A stretch of DNA of 64,000 bases from Furcasterigmium furcatum (GCA_001599815.1 BCIA01000003.1:3968001-4032000); one strand, 5' to 3'. Positions 1 through 11,892 are shown, counted from the first letter of the stretch. Made by a program: numbers and translations. Notes: generated by a model not told the origin, from the letters alone.

Positions 1-567
1 GCCATCTTCCACACACTATCCAAGGTCCTCCCACCCCCTTCCAACTTGGAGGACCAGATTCAGTCGCAGCTTCGCCGTGTCATGCGGGAAGCCGTCGACC
101 TCTCTGTCGAGATGCGCACGCAGCGCGCAGAATACATGATGCTGCCTCCTCTCCAGCCAACCTACGACGAGGAGGGCGAGCTCGCCGAGACGGTCACCTT
201 CAACGCGTCTCTCATGAACGAGCGCAGCGGTGACTCGTCTCTCACAAACGAAGATCTCGAGGCCCAGGGTGCCGTCGTCCGGGTGGTTCTCTTCCCGCTC
301 GTGGTCAAGAAGGGCGACGACACCGGCGAGGGCGATGACGAGATCGTTGTGTGCCCAGCCCAGGTGCTGGTGCAGCGCAACCACGACAAGCGCCGGTCCA
401 CGAGGCTGTTGACGCCATCGAGCGACGCAGGCGGAGCGCTGCTCGGCACGCCGACAGCCACGAACCGGAGCGATGTCAGCATGTCCGGGGGCATGTACAG
501 CCCCCAGCAGATGAGGACCCCGGAGGCCGATCACTACGGTACCGGGAGCCGCAGGGACGAAATATGA
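1..567 (+). CDS. C-terminal part of an unidentified conserved fungal protein (5' end outside window)
   Basis: The reading frame is open from the first base and stops at 565-567, giving about 188 residues of a protein that starts upstream of the window. The visible part opens with a predicted helical stretch rich in Glu, Arg and Gln, then an acidic region, then a segment with several hydrophobic beta-like stretches (a VVRVVLFPLVVKKG run near base 270), and ends in a low-complexity Ser/Gly/Met tail. Codon use is GC-rich at third positions, as in the other genes here. I do not recognise the family and assign no function. The in-frame TTG at 46 is not a start; the frame continues upstream of it. 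Confidence 0.7.
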   Translation, partial: AIFHTLSKVLPPPSNLEDQIQSQLRRVMREAVDLSVEMRTQRAEYMMLPPLQPTYDEEGELAETVTFNASLMNERSGDSSLTNEDLEAQGAVVRVVLFPLVVKKGDDTGEGDDEIVVCPAQVLVQRNHDKRRSTRLLTPSSDAGGALLGTPTATNRSDVSMSGGMYSPQQMRTPEADHYGTGSRRDEI

Positions 568-1138
568 CGATCAGGGACTGGAATGACTGAGCACAAGATG
601 GGAACTATGGGACAGCATAAAAGCCAGGGGGGAAGGGATTAGAGATGGAGCGATGATGAGATGATATCCGGGTTCCCACGCCGTGGGTAGGGAACATTTT
701 ATGGTTTTCGGCTCCTGTGTTTTTGTTTAACTCTCCTAGCGTATCATGCGTGTACAGGTTTATTGTTTTGGTGTTTTTGAATTGCATTGCGGTTCTCTAT
801 CTTCTGCCTCTTGGCCCTTTTGCTTCCTGGATTAGATGTTCCGTGGCGGCCCGCTGGCCTTTAATGAATGATGATGACCTAAGTATCCTCGCCTCTTTCT
901 GTGAGTGACGTTTACGTGAGGAAGACGGTAAGACTACGAGAGCTTCGGGGTCGGGGTTGATGATGTTCTCTTTTCGTGCGACCAGAGTCTGCCCAATATG
1001 TTGTATATTCGCAAAGAAGGTTGACCTGACGTGGTCTCGCCAGCCCCCGTCATCAAGTATCAACATTGAAAATAAAAGGTCTTGCTACGCGCTGGTGCTC
1101 TGATGCTCTTATTATGCGCCCTCGCTCAATGTGCCCGC
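568..1138. other. Intergenic region between two convergent genes
   Basis: 571 bases between the stop of the first gene and the stop of the DUF3176 gene on the opposite strand. It is AT-richer than its surroundings, which fits two 3' untranslated regions. I see no gene or repeat. Confidence 0.6.
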
Positions 1139-3453
1139 TTACTCCCGTGCAACTCTCCCGCAAGTGCCGGGTTCCATCCGCAGCTGTACATGATTCCATC
1201 CTATCCGGGTATGGATGCCGTTGGACTCGTTAACCCCGTCGAGGGCCTGCTCCCTCAAGCCCGGGTCCAGATCCATGCAGAGCGGCAGGAGAGCGTCGTC
1301 CTTCCACGGCAGCACGTTGTCGATCATGCGAGTGCGCACGATCTCTGCGACGAGATAGAGAATGGTGACCAGGATGATGGCCGCGGGATAGGCGAACCAC
1401 TCCCACCGCACGACTACGATGACCTCGCTCCCGTGGACCGTCCCTGGGTAGAACTCCGGGCTGTCTCGATTTCTCCGCACGCCGGTCGTGAGGGCCTCGG
1501 CAACGACATGGATCCAGTCCTCCGCCCAGTAGAAGTTGTGCCAGAAAGCCTCGGCATATTCGTTCGACGTTGCCGGGAGACCGAATTTGCCTTCCAGCAG
1601 CGCCCACTCCAGGTTGCCCGTGATGGTGCTGTTGACGAAATGCTGCATGGCCGGCATGACGCCGGGGTAGACCACGAACTCGTCGCTCTCCTGGGCGTTG
1701 AACGAGTCCGGATATTCGGTGAACGTGAAGTAATCCGCAAGGTGCTGCATCTGCCGCTCAAGATCCGTGGCGTTTTCGGAGATTTGTTGGCTATGTTCTT
1801 CCACCTGGTTCCAGACATCCTTGATAGTATCGTTCAGAACACCATTGACGACCGAGATGCTGCGTGCTTGGAGGCAGTACCAGAGCGCGCAGTCCACGGA
1901 GCCCGCCCATTCCAGGGACAGGACGTCTTCTTCGTCCATCAAGTGGAGGAGGACCTCCAGGGATATTCCAAGGGCGGAGAACTCGGCGATAACGTTTGGT
2001 GCGTCTCTGCTCGGCCAGCGATGGTCATCCGACGACTGGGGGAGCACTTTGCCCATGCCTTTCCCGATTGTCCACATTGTCGTCCACTCATCCGATATCT
2101 CGCAGCTCGCCTCGAAGGTTGGCCCATCAGGCACCGATACGATGCACGAGTCGGAGTCGGAATCGTTCCTCCTGATGACAACCTGATCACTCATGTCAAC
2201 GCAGGTGCCGCATACACCGATCGTAGGAACAACAGGCCACGTGCAGTTGCCTGTCGGGCATTCTACTTCAGGTTGCGAGAGGCCCTCGCCAACGAAACCA
2301 GCGTGCCATGCCAGCTTTGTGAGCGGATCGAGCTCGTCTGACAAAAGTTAGCGAGAGCCTTATAACAGAGTCCGAGGGTGTGCAGGTCACGAAAACAGAG
2401 AAGCGTACAATCGAGCTGGGAGTTCTCGTCGTCAACCCGCAGTGATAAAACACTGTTCGCTATTACGGCGCGTGACACGTTCCCAGCAAGTCCCAAATCA
2501 TCAATGTCGATCGGGACTACTTGAACAGTGATGAGCTGCTGCGCAAAGAAGGCAAAGGCCAGAGTTGCCACTACGCACCCCCAGAGTCAGTAAATGCCTT
2601 TTGCGGAAGTGTTAGGAGCTACTCATCGTGTTTGAGGAGCAGAGACATGTCGCAGGACTCCAGAAACAGCCAGAATAAGGGGAAATGAACTCCGGGATAA
2701 CGTACTGGTCAGGATCGCCCCGATACAGCTCATGTGTCTGTTCCGTGGGCAGCGTCAGCGTACGAAGCAAGCGGTTAGGCACTGGATGATAGAAAGGGGC
2801 ACTTGCACTAATCTGAAGCGCACGAGCACCTGCGCGCTGCCTCTGAGACCTCTCGATGCTCTGTCCAGCAAGGCAAAGTCGTCGAGGCGATGCGGGCCCC
2901 CAAAGTGTCGCTCTGGGGCCGCGAGCCTGTTCCATTTCGCCTGGGACATGGCAGAAGTGACGGCGACCATGAGGGTCGACCGGCATACAGTGGCCAGGAT
3001 GGCAATAAGACCGTTCAAAGTCAGCCTTTCGTTCGTCCAGGCACTCTGGGGCCTGCCATCGAAGATGACGAGCACGACCCCCTGAGCCACGAGACAGATC
3101 AGGGCCACAAAGCAGCCCAGCAGCTCCGGCCACCACCACCACCAAGTATGCGGCGGTCGTTTGAAGCCGCTGGTCTGCGCATAGCTGCCATCCCGGGAGA
3201 CGGGGATGGATGGGTTCCAGGCTGGATTCCACGGCTGGAGGTTGATGGGCTCTTGCGAGTATGTTCGGATGTCAACGTTGTCGTACGCCTCTTTGGACGG
3301 CAGAGGCAATGCTTGGGGCTTCTCTGGAGGCGCGGACATTTCGTAGACATGGGTAGGCCCCGATGCCACGCTTTTCCTCTGGATGCGGTAGGCTGGAGGT
3401 GATGTTGGTGGTGCCTGTGGCACTGCCGACCATTCTGGGCTGATGCCTGACAT
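1139..3453 (-). CDS. DUF3176 domain membrane protein
   Basis: The protein starts at 3453 with a Pro-rich cytosolic N-terminus, followed by a Trp-rich membrane segment (run of five Trp near 3140) and a second hydrophobic stretch, the segment ending MSQAKWNRL, and the DUF3176-like RLDDFALLDRASRG motif. The next exon begins about 2572 (ATLAFAFFAQQLITVQ). A 71-bp intron (2338-2408) joins it in frame to the last exon, which carries the family hallmark CPTGNCTWP. A long extracellular region with N-glycosylation sequons (NDT, NST) follows, then a final membrane helix (about residue 310 of the last exon). This topology is typical of the family, whose function is unknown. Splicing between about 2800 and 2572 is uncertain: a 52-bp intron with a CTGAC branch site and GTAG acceptor is likely near 2573-2624, plus another just upstream. 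Confidence 0.72.
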
Positions 3454-4136
3454 GTCGAAGAGAATCAGGGCCAGGCAGGGCTTAATTATCTTAGACTAGT
3501 TTCTCAACATGTTTCGAAGAGGAAGCCCAGTGCGCCGCGCCCTCGCCATGGAGTTCTGTTGATATTGGGACTTCCAGGATCGACCCAGAGGGGGGTTGGG
3601 CCGGGGATATGCCCCGTCATCTGTCATGCCCTGGATCCTGGGTCTCGCTAGGGCTGACAGGGCTGTTGACTTGTTACTATCGTTGGACATTGGGGGCCAA
3701 GGGGCCTGGAACCATTACGCACTTGGAATATTACCAGGGGTTGGAGATGAAGGGGCTCAAGATATCTGGACAGACACTTGCCTCACATTGCATTGATTGC
3801 CAGAGTCTCGGCGCGCGTAGACCCCAGTGTGAAGAAACTGCTCGTTCTCATTGAAAGCGCGCCCCAAGAGCCAACACGAAGCCACAGGATCTGTACCCTG
3901 TCTCGGGAAGCGCCCACCGATCGTGGTAGGGGTATCGAAGTGGCAAGCGAGCTGACCAGAACCTGTCTGCAGGGGCTCAGCACTGCAATCTGAGCGCCTG
4001 CGCAGAAACACTCCGTTTTGGGTCTTGATCAGCGCGGCCCTTGGCGACGGCACCATTTCCGCTTCGACCCCTCGCCAGTTCCAGTGCAACGTCGCTCCAT
4101 ACTGCTTCGCCGCATCGCGTGGAATGGGTCCCATTC
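3454..4136. other. Intergenic region between DUF3176 and HET genes
   Basis: 683 bases upstream of the DUF3176 start and downstream of the HET stop; both genes run on the minus strand. It must hold the DUF3176 promoter. I see no coding region or repeat. Confidence 0.55.
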
Positions 4137-6673
4137 TTATACAACCCGCACGATCTCCTTGTTGGTGAACCAGGGCGAGGGGAACTCGAAGAGCGTCGCG
4201 TCAGCCCTAATATCCGCGCCTATGCCCTCGCAGCCCATGAAGTACATCCTTGCGTCGTCCGCCGAATGCACCAACCCAACTCTTTGCCAGGCTCCGGGAA
4301 TCGTGACCGACGGCTTCAGCACGAGGACCATGACTGCATATTGAGGATATAGCTGCGCCGCGGAACTCGTGCGCTTCACGCATTCAAGGAGCAGAAGGAG
4401 CACCTCGCCTCCCACCGATACCTCCGCAGGCTCCAACATGCAGAGTCGGAGTGGCAGATCGGCGTAGAATTTTTGGCGTCGAACTTGTTGCCCCTGCGTC
4501 TGCTGCAGAATACACTGGGCACCACCCGTCTGCCGAGGAGATTGCGACACCTCTGCTATGGTGGCCCGGCCGGTCCATCCACGCATCTCCAACCATCCAG
4601 CATCGACTCGCCCAAAGCCATGGATGCCCGAGAACTTCAGGTCCCAGGCCACCGCTTTGCACTGCCATGATGCATGACTAGAGTCGCCGGTACCGGTGAA
4701 CACCTCTCTGGTGCTTGGCGCATGGCGATACTCGATCGGTCCCTCCACGGAGGCCCAACTGAAGCTGGGCGCCCGATATACGAGCGGCCGGCGAGCGTTG
4801 GGAGAGCTAGTCGTCCAGTATAAAGCTGCGGGAAGCTGGGAAGACCAAATGCCTGCAAGATACTTCGTGTCTGCCTTTGTCCACCACGACACTGGTCCAG
4901 ACACCGAGACGGCGATACCCGACAATGCAGGCAGTCTATCCATTTCTTTCGTGATCTTAAGTCGTGTAAATTCTTCGACGAGAGTGTTCCAAGCCTCTGC
5001 CGGGTTGACGCCAACCAGTTCTCTGGCCGTCTTTGAGCTTAAATCTGTGTCAGGGACGTTCTCGGGCCGTGGCGCCTGCATGAGAGTGATGAACATGTTG
5101 CGCATCCTCTCGATCGGGTACGCCGGCAGTACTTCCTTCTTTCGTTTCATCTCCTGGTGGTCGAGACGATGTGAAGAGTGGTATACTTGCCGCCGGGTCC
5201 CATGTTTTTCGGTAGTTTCGAGAGGTGGGTGGTACCCGGGGTCTCCAGGACTGAGCCAGGTCGTTGTAAACTCTCCCTTGTCTGCTTTAAGCTGTTCCTC
5301 TGCCGTGTCTCTAGTTTCCGGGACAAATGAGTGCGTCCAGAAGGAACCACGGCATTCCCAGGCGAGCTCTGTGTGTCCGAAATGCGCCACTCTGGGGCTG
5401 AGGAGCCTCTCCTGGAAGACCCAGGCTCGGGACAAGAGAGGATATCCTGCTGCGATGATTTCCTGGACCTCGTTGCCACGGCTGCCGGTGCCCGCGAGGT
5501 TTCGGATGTCATGGCCGGGCCGAAGAGCAAACCACCGGGAGAATAGTGATTTGCCAACCGTTTTGCTAATAATGGCAGGTCTCCATAACATCGGATGCTG
5601 GACCTTTTCGACGGGACTACACGTGCTGTCGGTCCTACCGCCATCAGAACTCGGAAGCCGTCTCCAGAGATAAGGCGTCTCGCTCAATACAGAGAAGAAC
5701 CCGGCATCGCTGTCGGGGGCACGTGTCGCCGCAATCGTAACAAAGGCATTTTGATAGATCTCTGCCATCCGAGCAGCCTCGATCTCCCAGTCTTTCTCAT
5801 CGTCTTGCACAATACACAAGCTGTCGATCCAGATAAACTGAAGACCAAGATTCCGAGTGACCAGAATGGCATCCTGGAATGTTTTGGGGAGTTTGCCGAG
5901 GGGCGTGCCTGTGCACCTCGATACCATGTTTGCGGCGGTCGTGGTCATGACAGTCGCCTTCGGGCCCCAGCAATGACTCAGTGCCGTATACTGCAGCGGA
6001 CGTTCTGACGTTGAGGAGTAACTATGGTGTGCCTCGCCGGAATCGACGAGGCGAATATTGTCTTGGCTGACATCTAGAACCCGTGATGGGAGAACGTCCC
6101 GCTTCGAGGGTCTGCACTTGTCTCCGTGCTTTGCTTCGCACTCCGAAATCCATGTCTCGACTTTCTTCTGGCATCTTTCGATGTGTTCTGGAAGTGCGAG
6201 GCCGGGCTTGAAGATGTCTGTGACACGATCAGCGCCCCGTTTCTACCTACCTACATTGGCCAAGGCCAGACTGCTGAAGAGAAGAACGTACCCGAAGCAG
6301 CGACCTGCAAGCAGATCTTGCTCATATCTGGCCGGTCCGTGAAGCCGAGGGAGATTTCCAGGAACTCGGGCAAGGGCTTGAACTTGTCTTCCTCTTCGGG
6401 CGGGTTCCAGAACCTTTCGGTGAAGGGATCATTGTCGAGCAGGCTGCCGCACTCGATGGATATGTCCTTTGTCTTCGGCTGTTCTCCCGGCCGAAACATT
6501 TGCGCGAAATGCAGAACGCCGTCCACCAGCACAGCGCATTGCGGACAATCCGATGCCTCGAGCTCCGAGAGGGCGCCAAAGAACGAATAGGCCGCCTTGG
6601 GCTTGATTGGCGATGGTGCGAGATCAGGTCGGGGCCTACGGAAGGCCCGGCTGCAGACGTGGCATTCGCTCAT
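4137..6673 (-). CDS. HET domain protein (heterokaryon incompatibility type)
   Basis: Two exons, 6673-6292 and 6217-4137, separated by a 74-bp GTACGT...CAG intron, give 820 residues in frame. The N-terminal 200 residues carry Cys pairs (CHVC at the start, CPQC near residue 45), as in many HET proteins. The HET domain starts with YTALSHCWG at about residue 204 and continues with the block FIWIDSLCIVQDD near 255, then AEIYQNAFVTIAA. The C-terminal half is long and Trp-rich, also usual for this family. HET proteins trigger cell death or growth arrest when unlike fungal individuals fuse; most members are untested, and no partner domain (NACHT, ankyrin) is visible. Its neighbours DUF3176 and 2EXR belong to other large, variable fungal families. 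Confidence 0.9.
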
Positions 6674-7841
6674 TGTGGTCTTGGGGTCGTTATAATGGTA
6701 AAACGGCTGGAGGCCGGCCAGAGGATATCAACCCGGCAGAAGGGGCGGCGGGCATCCGTGAGTGAGTCTGCGGCGGTCGATGGATTGCTGGCCGACCCTG
6801 GAGTGACTCGCCAAGACGGCAAGAATAAGCTTATAGGTTTTTGGTGCTGCAACGACATGACGAGCGGCGACAAGGAGGAGATCTTATGATTCCAGGGTCA
6901 ATCAAGGTGACTGGGAAGGGGGCTGTGTAGAGTGAAGTCTTTCTTCCATCTTTCAATGGTGATGCAAGGCGGAGTTGAAGGCTGCCTCGACCTAGTCACA
7001 GCCCGTCGCCGCCGTTGGTTCCCTCGCGGAGAGTGGACACCGACTCTTTACATAATCATGGCGGTTCCCCCTTTCCTTTCCCCATTGACTTCTTCCACTT
7101 TTGTTTCACACCGCCCAGTCCCTCCCTGCCTCGTCGGAGTTTAGTCTACCTAGTACCCTACCTACCTAGATAATACTGATAGGGGACACCATCTTCCGAT
7201 AACCCTTCTTCCTGGCACTCCCAGAGCAGTTGATGATCATGCGGCTCGACGAAACCTTTTCCTGTAGGACCCATGCGCGTATGCAGCGTTCTTTCGTACA
7301 GATTTGTCGAAGCTCCCCGGCTGGTCGTCAGGGCAGCTGTCGTCATTTAGGTAGGTACAAGCAGTGGATGGGACGTCGGGTCCTTAGAATTACCTCCAGC
7401 TCAATAGGGCGCCATCTCTCCTTCTGTCGCCAGGGGAGCAACATGGATGGATTCAGTGGCGGGGGAATCGACCATGTATAACCCGCTGATGCCTTCCATC
7501 ATTGGGAAACTTGACTTTGGTGGCTGAGAATCACCTAGCCAGCCATAAGTGTTATGAGTGTTATGGGAGTGTCAGCCACCTACCCGTGGAATATTCGACA
7601 CTCTGTATCAATGGAAGAAGGATCGGAATGTCTCGACGACCCAACTGCGGCACCATATGGAAACCGACAGAGCAAACGTTGACCTGGTGGGTTCGATCTG
7701 CAACGATCTGTCGTCGTCGTGTCCAGCTACATAGGTGTCGAGGAAATAAGTGGGTGGATAGATATCAAGTCTATTCAGCCACCCAACACTCTATTCAAGC
7801 TGCTCTGAGCCTAAAATCTGAAGCGGAAAATATATAACTAG
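6674..7841. other. Intergenic region, divergent between HET and 2EXR genes
   Basis: 1168 bases between two divergently transcribed starts, so it holds both promoters. It contains two copies of a CTACCTA/TAGGTAGG-type motif (7152-7169 and 7348-7360) and a short direct repeat of GTGTTATG near 7550. I see no coding region with family support. Confidence 0.55.
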
Positions 7842-8903
7842 ATGGCCTCCTCTCCCATCTCACCCTCTTCATCTCTACGAAAGAATCCTTCAGGCACGAT
7901 GCACCCAAACGCTCAGCTCACACCACGGGCAGGCTCCCCGCCGCCTCCACGCTCGGTCGTCCTCGAGGAGGATCCTGACCCTGCCCAGACCCCCGAGGCA
8001 GATGCCCACAACAACGAGTCCGTTCCTCAACCCACCTTCACCCGCTTCTTGCACCTCCCGCCCGAACTCCGCGTCTACATATGGGACCTATTCTATGCCG
8101 GCGTCGAAAACCGAGACGCAACACCCCATGGCTTGGTCGATGGGATACATAACAGCCCAACATGCATATCTGTAAGCCTCCACAACGACGCTGACCTCCA
8201 CCGGCGACTCATGAAAAGGTGCTTCGAGATCAGAGACACCTGCGCCGAGGCGTACACGGCGTACCGAAGGTTCTGTCGCTCCGCGCATCGGGCGCACCAC
8301 CCCGCAGCCTCAAGCCCGCTCAGAGTTGTCCTGGAAGCGCGGTCTTTCGCCGACTGGGCCCAGCTCGCAGAATGGCTCATCCACTGGGACTTGGCCACCG
8401 AGATCATCAGGCTCGAACTGTCCGGCGGACTCGATTCCGGTTTCTATCCCGAAGCATGCCGTGACGCCTCGATCTGCAACCGTACGCTTTTAAGGAAGCT
8501 CACAGCCCTCGAAGAGATCGACATAAGCGGTCTCCATTCCATTCCATGGGACGGAATCATATATCCCCGGGGTTCAGATGAATGGAAGACTGGCATGCGC
8601 CTTGACATGTGGATAGAGTCCGTACGGCAGAACTTGCCAGGGCGCAACATCCGCTTCGAGTCCAGCGACAGGGACAGACTTGTCCGGGTTAGAGGAGGCT
8701 CCAATCGTGGACCCGGAACACGTCAGACGGTCATAGATGCTTTCTGTACACTCTCAAGGGTCGCGATGCCGAGCGATGCCGCCCACAGGGCTCGGACGTG
8801 GATATGTTTCTGGGAGCGGAGCGCCGAGATGCCATCCGCCGCGCTCGTCGACAGAACAGCTACGGAGATCTATCATCTCACTTTGGGCAAGATGAAGAGG
8901 TAG
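7842..8903 (+). CDS. 2EXR domain protein of unknown function
   Basis: Single exon, 353 residues. After about 65 residues of Pro/Ser-rich disordered sequence comes FTRFLHLPPELRVYIWDLFY, the start of the 2EXR fold that is abundant in filamentous ascomycetes and resembles an F-box-like LPxELRxxIW motif. The remainder is mixed helical with one Leu-rich segment. No catalytic residues are visible and the family has no established biochemical role. The start is the first ATG of the frame; upstream sequence is AT-rich. The 3' end lies only 38 bp from the stop of the convergent transcription factor gene. Confidence 0.85.
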   Translation: MASSPISPSSSLRKNPSGTMHPNAQLTPRAGSPPPPRSVVLEEDPDPAQTPEADAHNNESVPQPTFTRFLHLPPELRVYIWDLFYAGVENRDATPHGLVDGIHNSPTCISVSLHNDADLHRRLMKRCFEIRDTCAEAYTAYRRFCRSAHRAHHPAASSPLRVVLEARSFADWAQLAEWLIHWDLATEIIRLELSGGLDSGFYPEACRDASICNRTLLRKLTALEEIDISGLHSIPWDGIIYPRGSDEWKTGMRLDMWIESVRQNLPGRNIRFESSDRDRLVRVRGGSNRGPGTRQTVIDAFCTLSRVAMPSDAAHRARTWICFWERSAEMPSAALVDRTATEIYHLTLGKMKR

Positions 8904-8941
8904 TAGGGAGTTGAAGATGGAGTAGGCGGGCGGCTGCGGCA

Positions 8942-11892
8942 TCAGCGCGGCCAGCTCATGCCGAGAGACGGGTCATCAAAGCCAGGGATGTTAAGGTCGC
9001 CCGTCATTGGATTCGGGGGGAAGAGGCCGTGGACGATTTCCTTTTTGGGTTTACTTAGCATGGCTACTTTCTTCTTGATCGTGGATCTTGATGCGAACTT
9101 ACCCAGTCGACGTTGTCTAGCTGGTTGTCCACGCCGTGCATGGGGGGTGGTTGAGCTTGGTACTGCGGCTGAGCATTGACGCTGCCGTATTCACTGCTGC
9201 TGCTGTCGCCCGGGCTGTCGGACGGCGGCCCAGGGGGGGCCGTAGCCCACAGCGTTTCTCCGTTAGACACGCCGACAAAGACGGCGTTCGGAGGAGGCCC
9301 CATGGGCATGCTGCCAGGGGGCGGTCCTCCACGCCCCGCACCGGACGGAGGTGTCGGGGTCATATTGAAGTCGTTAGGGGTGGTGCCCATCGGCGCCGTG
9401 GTTGTGGGAGGAGGCGCCTGGAAGGGCATGGGCCCTGGTGCGCCCGCCACCGCATCCCTCCTGACCTCGGCGGTGCTCGTCTTGACCGAGCCTCTCATCT
9501 TCCTCAAGCGGGCAAACATGGCGGTCTTCCCCATGACCTCGCCCAGGATCTGCATGCCCTTGACCTCGGGCGGGAGAGCAGGGTCCAGATAGAATGAATA
9601 ATCCAGGCAGCCCCAGATTCGGGCTGCTTCGCGGTTCTGGGGTCGGTAGTAGATCTCCACGGCCAGCAGCAGTGAAACCTGGTATTGGAACAACGCGCCG
9701 AGATACCACTTCCAAGGTGCAAGTACGGGGTCCGTTTCGAGGCGGGCGGCTACCTCGACGAGTAGAATACCGCTCGATATCAAGACGGCATTGAGGCGAT
9801 GTGGCATCGGGGAGGCGGCGTTGACGTGGAAGGGGTGCAGAACCATGACGTGGAGCCGGTAGAGGAGCAGGTGGGCCACGAGGCGGGTGTATTGCTTCAG
9901 AGGATCTTCGTCCGACTCGTTTGCGCTTCCAGATGATATGAGAGGGTCATAGCGTTCGAGAACCTTTCTGCGGAAGGTCTCGACTTTGACAAGGACATCG
10001 GTGAGGGAGATGCGGCGAGACTCTAACTTGCGACGGTCCGCCCAGATGTTGCGCATCATCTCGTTGATCTCAAATCGGACAAGGGTCGGTAGTATAGACG
10101 TCCACTGCCGGCGTGGCTCAGGGGCCGGGCTGGCTGCGGAGAGGTCCTCGTCTTCGATGTTCAGGGGCAGTTTCGTGTCGTAGTCTTCCCGCCGGATGAC
10201 CGGACGAGGGCCCTGAGCTTCGCAGGTACGGATGTCCAGGAAGCATAATTGGTGCCAGATCAGCCTCCGCACATGAGTATCGAGGGGGTTGAGGCCGTAT
10301 GTATCTCCGTCTCGATGAAGACCTAGACTTGTCAACCTCACACGTTCCATCTCCGCAGCAAGGATTGCTCACCCATGCATTCCGCCATGCGGACGGCGGC
10401 AGCGACAAGAACAGAATGAGCTCTTGAGACTTCGGCCCGACAAAGCGGTATCTGAATCGCTGGTTAGATAACGAACAATAAGGTCAGAACATACATAACC
10501 TACCATGTACATCACAAACGCCTGGATCGTCTCGACCCTCGTTGTCTTGAGGAACTTGGCCTTGCTCAGTGCCGTCTCAGCGCCGATTTTGAACCTCTCA
10601 ACAAGGACATCCTTGCTTAAGCCGAAGTCTCGCTGGACTGACACGTCGTCGAGGCTGACGGCGGCACTGAACCATGCTGCAAACACGACGGCTTGTGTCG
10701 ACGCACGAGGCTCATAATTTGCCATGACCTCGTCCCAGAATGCTTGATAGTCGTTGTGAAACGAGGGTCGATGAACGCTGCGGGAAATCGGGTGGACAGC
10801 GGCGAAGTACTGCTTGATCAGGTAATCGCCGGCCTCGCGAGTAGGTAGTAGAGTCTCCAGCGAAGGGAGGCCGCCGGACCCGAAGCCCTGGCCTCCAAAG
10901 AAAAGACCACTTGATGGTGCGAGGTACGCGTTGCTCGGCCGGAGAAACTCGGGGAGAGGCGCATCCGGCGCGAGCGTTGGCATCGGAGGCATGCCGGGGG
11001 GCATACCGGGTGGCATACCGCCGGGAGGTCCAGGAAACCCCGGCGCGGGACCACCAGCACCGCGCCCAAGTCCGGGTCCGGGTCCGGGTCCCTGGGGCGG
11101 GCCAGGTGGCATACCGGCACCGGGAGGCCCTGATCCACGGCCAGAGATGCCAGCGGAGATCTGGGCATCAAGTTAGCATGCAGCCGCCTCAGAAGCCACG
11201 CAAACGCCACTCACCTCTTCCGAGAGTCTCGGCCTGGAAAGGCCGCCTATCCGGTCCGTGATTCTCATCCTGCCCACCTGAACGCCCAAGTCGATAATAT
11301 CATCGGTGCCGTCGGCATCATCCTCGTAGGTGATGTCGAGCTCGGTCAGCTCCGTGGGCTCCAGGTCTCTCTCCTCGGCGAACTCATCCTCGACATCATC
11401 GGCCAAGATGCCGCCCGCCCGCCTCGGGCCAGACGGCTGCTTCTTCCCAGACCTGGCAACGTCCCGTTCGAGCTGGCGTTCGAGAGAGCCCACCTTCTCC
11501 TTCATCTCCGTCAGCCGGACCTGGCTCGCCTGATCGAGCTTGGGCCCGAGGTAGAGGCAGTCCCGGCCGAACTTGACGCAGTTGGTGCACGGATGAGACT
11601 TGTCACACTTGAGCTTCCTACGGCGACACTCGAGACAGGAGGTGATGAGCCGCATGCGGCGTCTGATCGGCTTGCTGGCGGCGGCGGAGGCTCCACCAGC
11701 GGACGAAGAAGGCGTGCTGCTCCGGGGAAGGCCATCGGGCGCAGCAGGAGGGCCCGGCGTGCCGGAGTCGGCCTCCGGATCGGTCGAGGAAGAATATGCC
11801 GTGTTGCCCGCTGCCGCCGCGGCGCCCTGGCGAGGATGCCCTCCTCCTCCTCCTCCTCCTGCTCCTCCTCCTCCTGCTCCTCCCGGGTCCAT
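8942..11892 (-). CDS. Zn2Cys6 fungal-specific transcription factor
   Basis: Five exons (11892-11215, 11160-10504, 10451-10373, 10322-9103, 9040-8942) give 910 residues, with all splice phases agreeing. Residues 2-18 are almost pure Gly. The Zn cluster has Cys at 86, 89, 96, 102, 105 and 112 (C-x2-C-x6-C-x5-C-x2-C-x6-C), preceded by a basic stretch and followed by a heptad-like MKEKVGSLERQLERD coiled coil for dimerisation. A Gly/Pro-rich linker contains GMPPGMPPGMPP. The fungal-specific TF middle homology domain follows (YFAAVHPISRSVHRPSFHNDY, then LVAAAVRMAECMGLHRDG and LIWHQLCFLD). A Pro/Met-rich region precedes the final exon, which supplies the tail EIVHGLFPPNPMTG. It is a nuclear DNA-binding regulator; its targets cannot be inferred. 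I do not recognise a named orthologue. Confidence 0.92.

Noticed and set aside
1082..2341. Long plus-strand open frame of 419 codons
   Set aside because: It is the reverse complement of the DUF3176 last exon, which carries the recognisable CPTGNCTWP motif and membrane helix on the minus strand.
4696..5673. 325-codon plus-strand frame
   Set aside because: It lies entirely opposite the HET coding sequence, whose domain motifs are clear.
7681..7730. GGGTTCGATC resembling a tRNA B-box
   Set aside because: No matching A-box, acceptor stem or anticodon arm can be folded around it.
9136..9597. Plus-strand frames opposite the Zn2Cys6 gene
   Set aside because: Arg/Gly-rich shadows of Pro/Gly coding sequence on the other strand; no domain.
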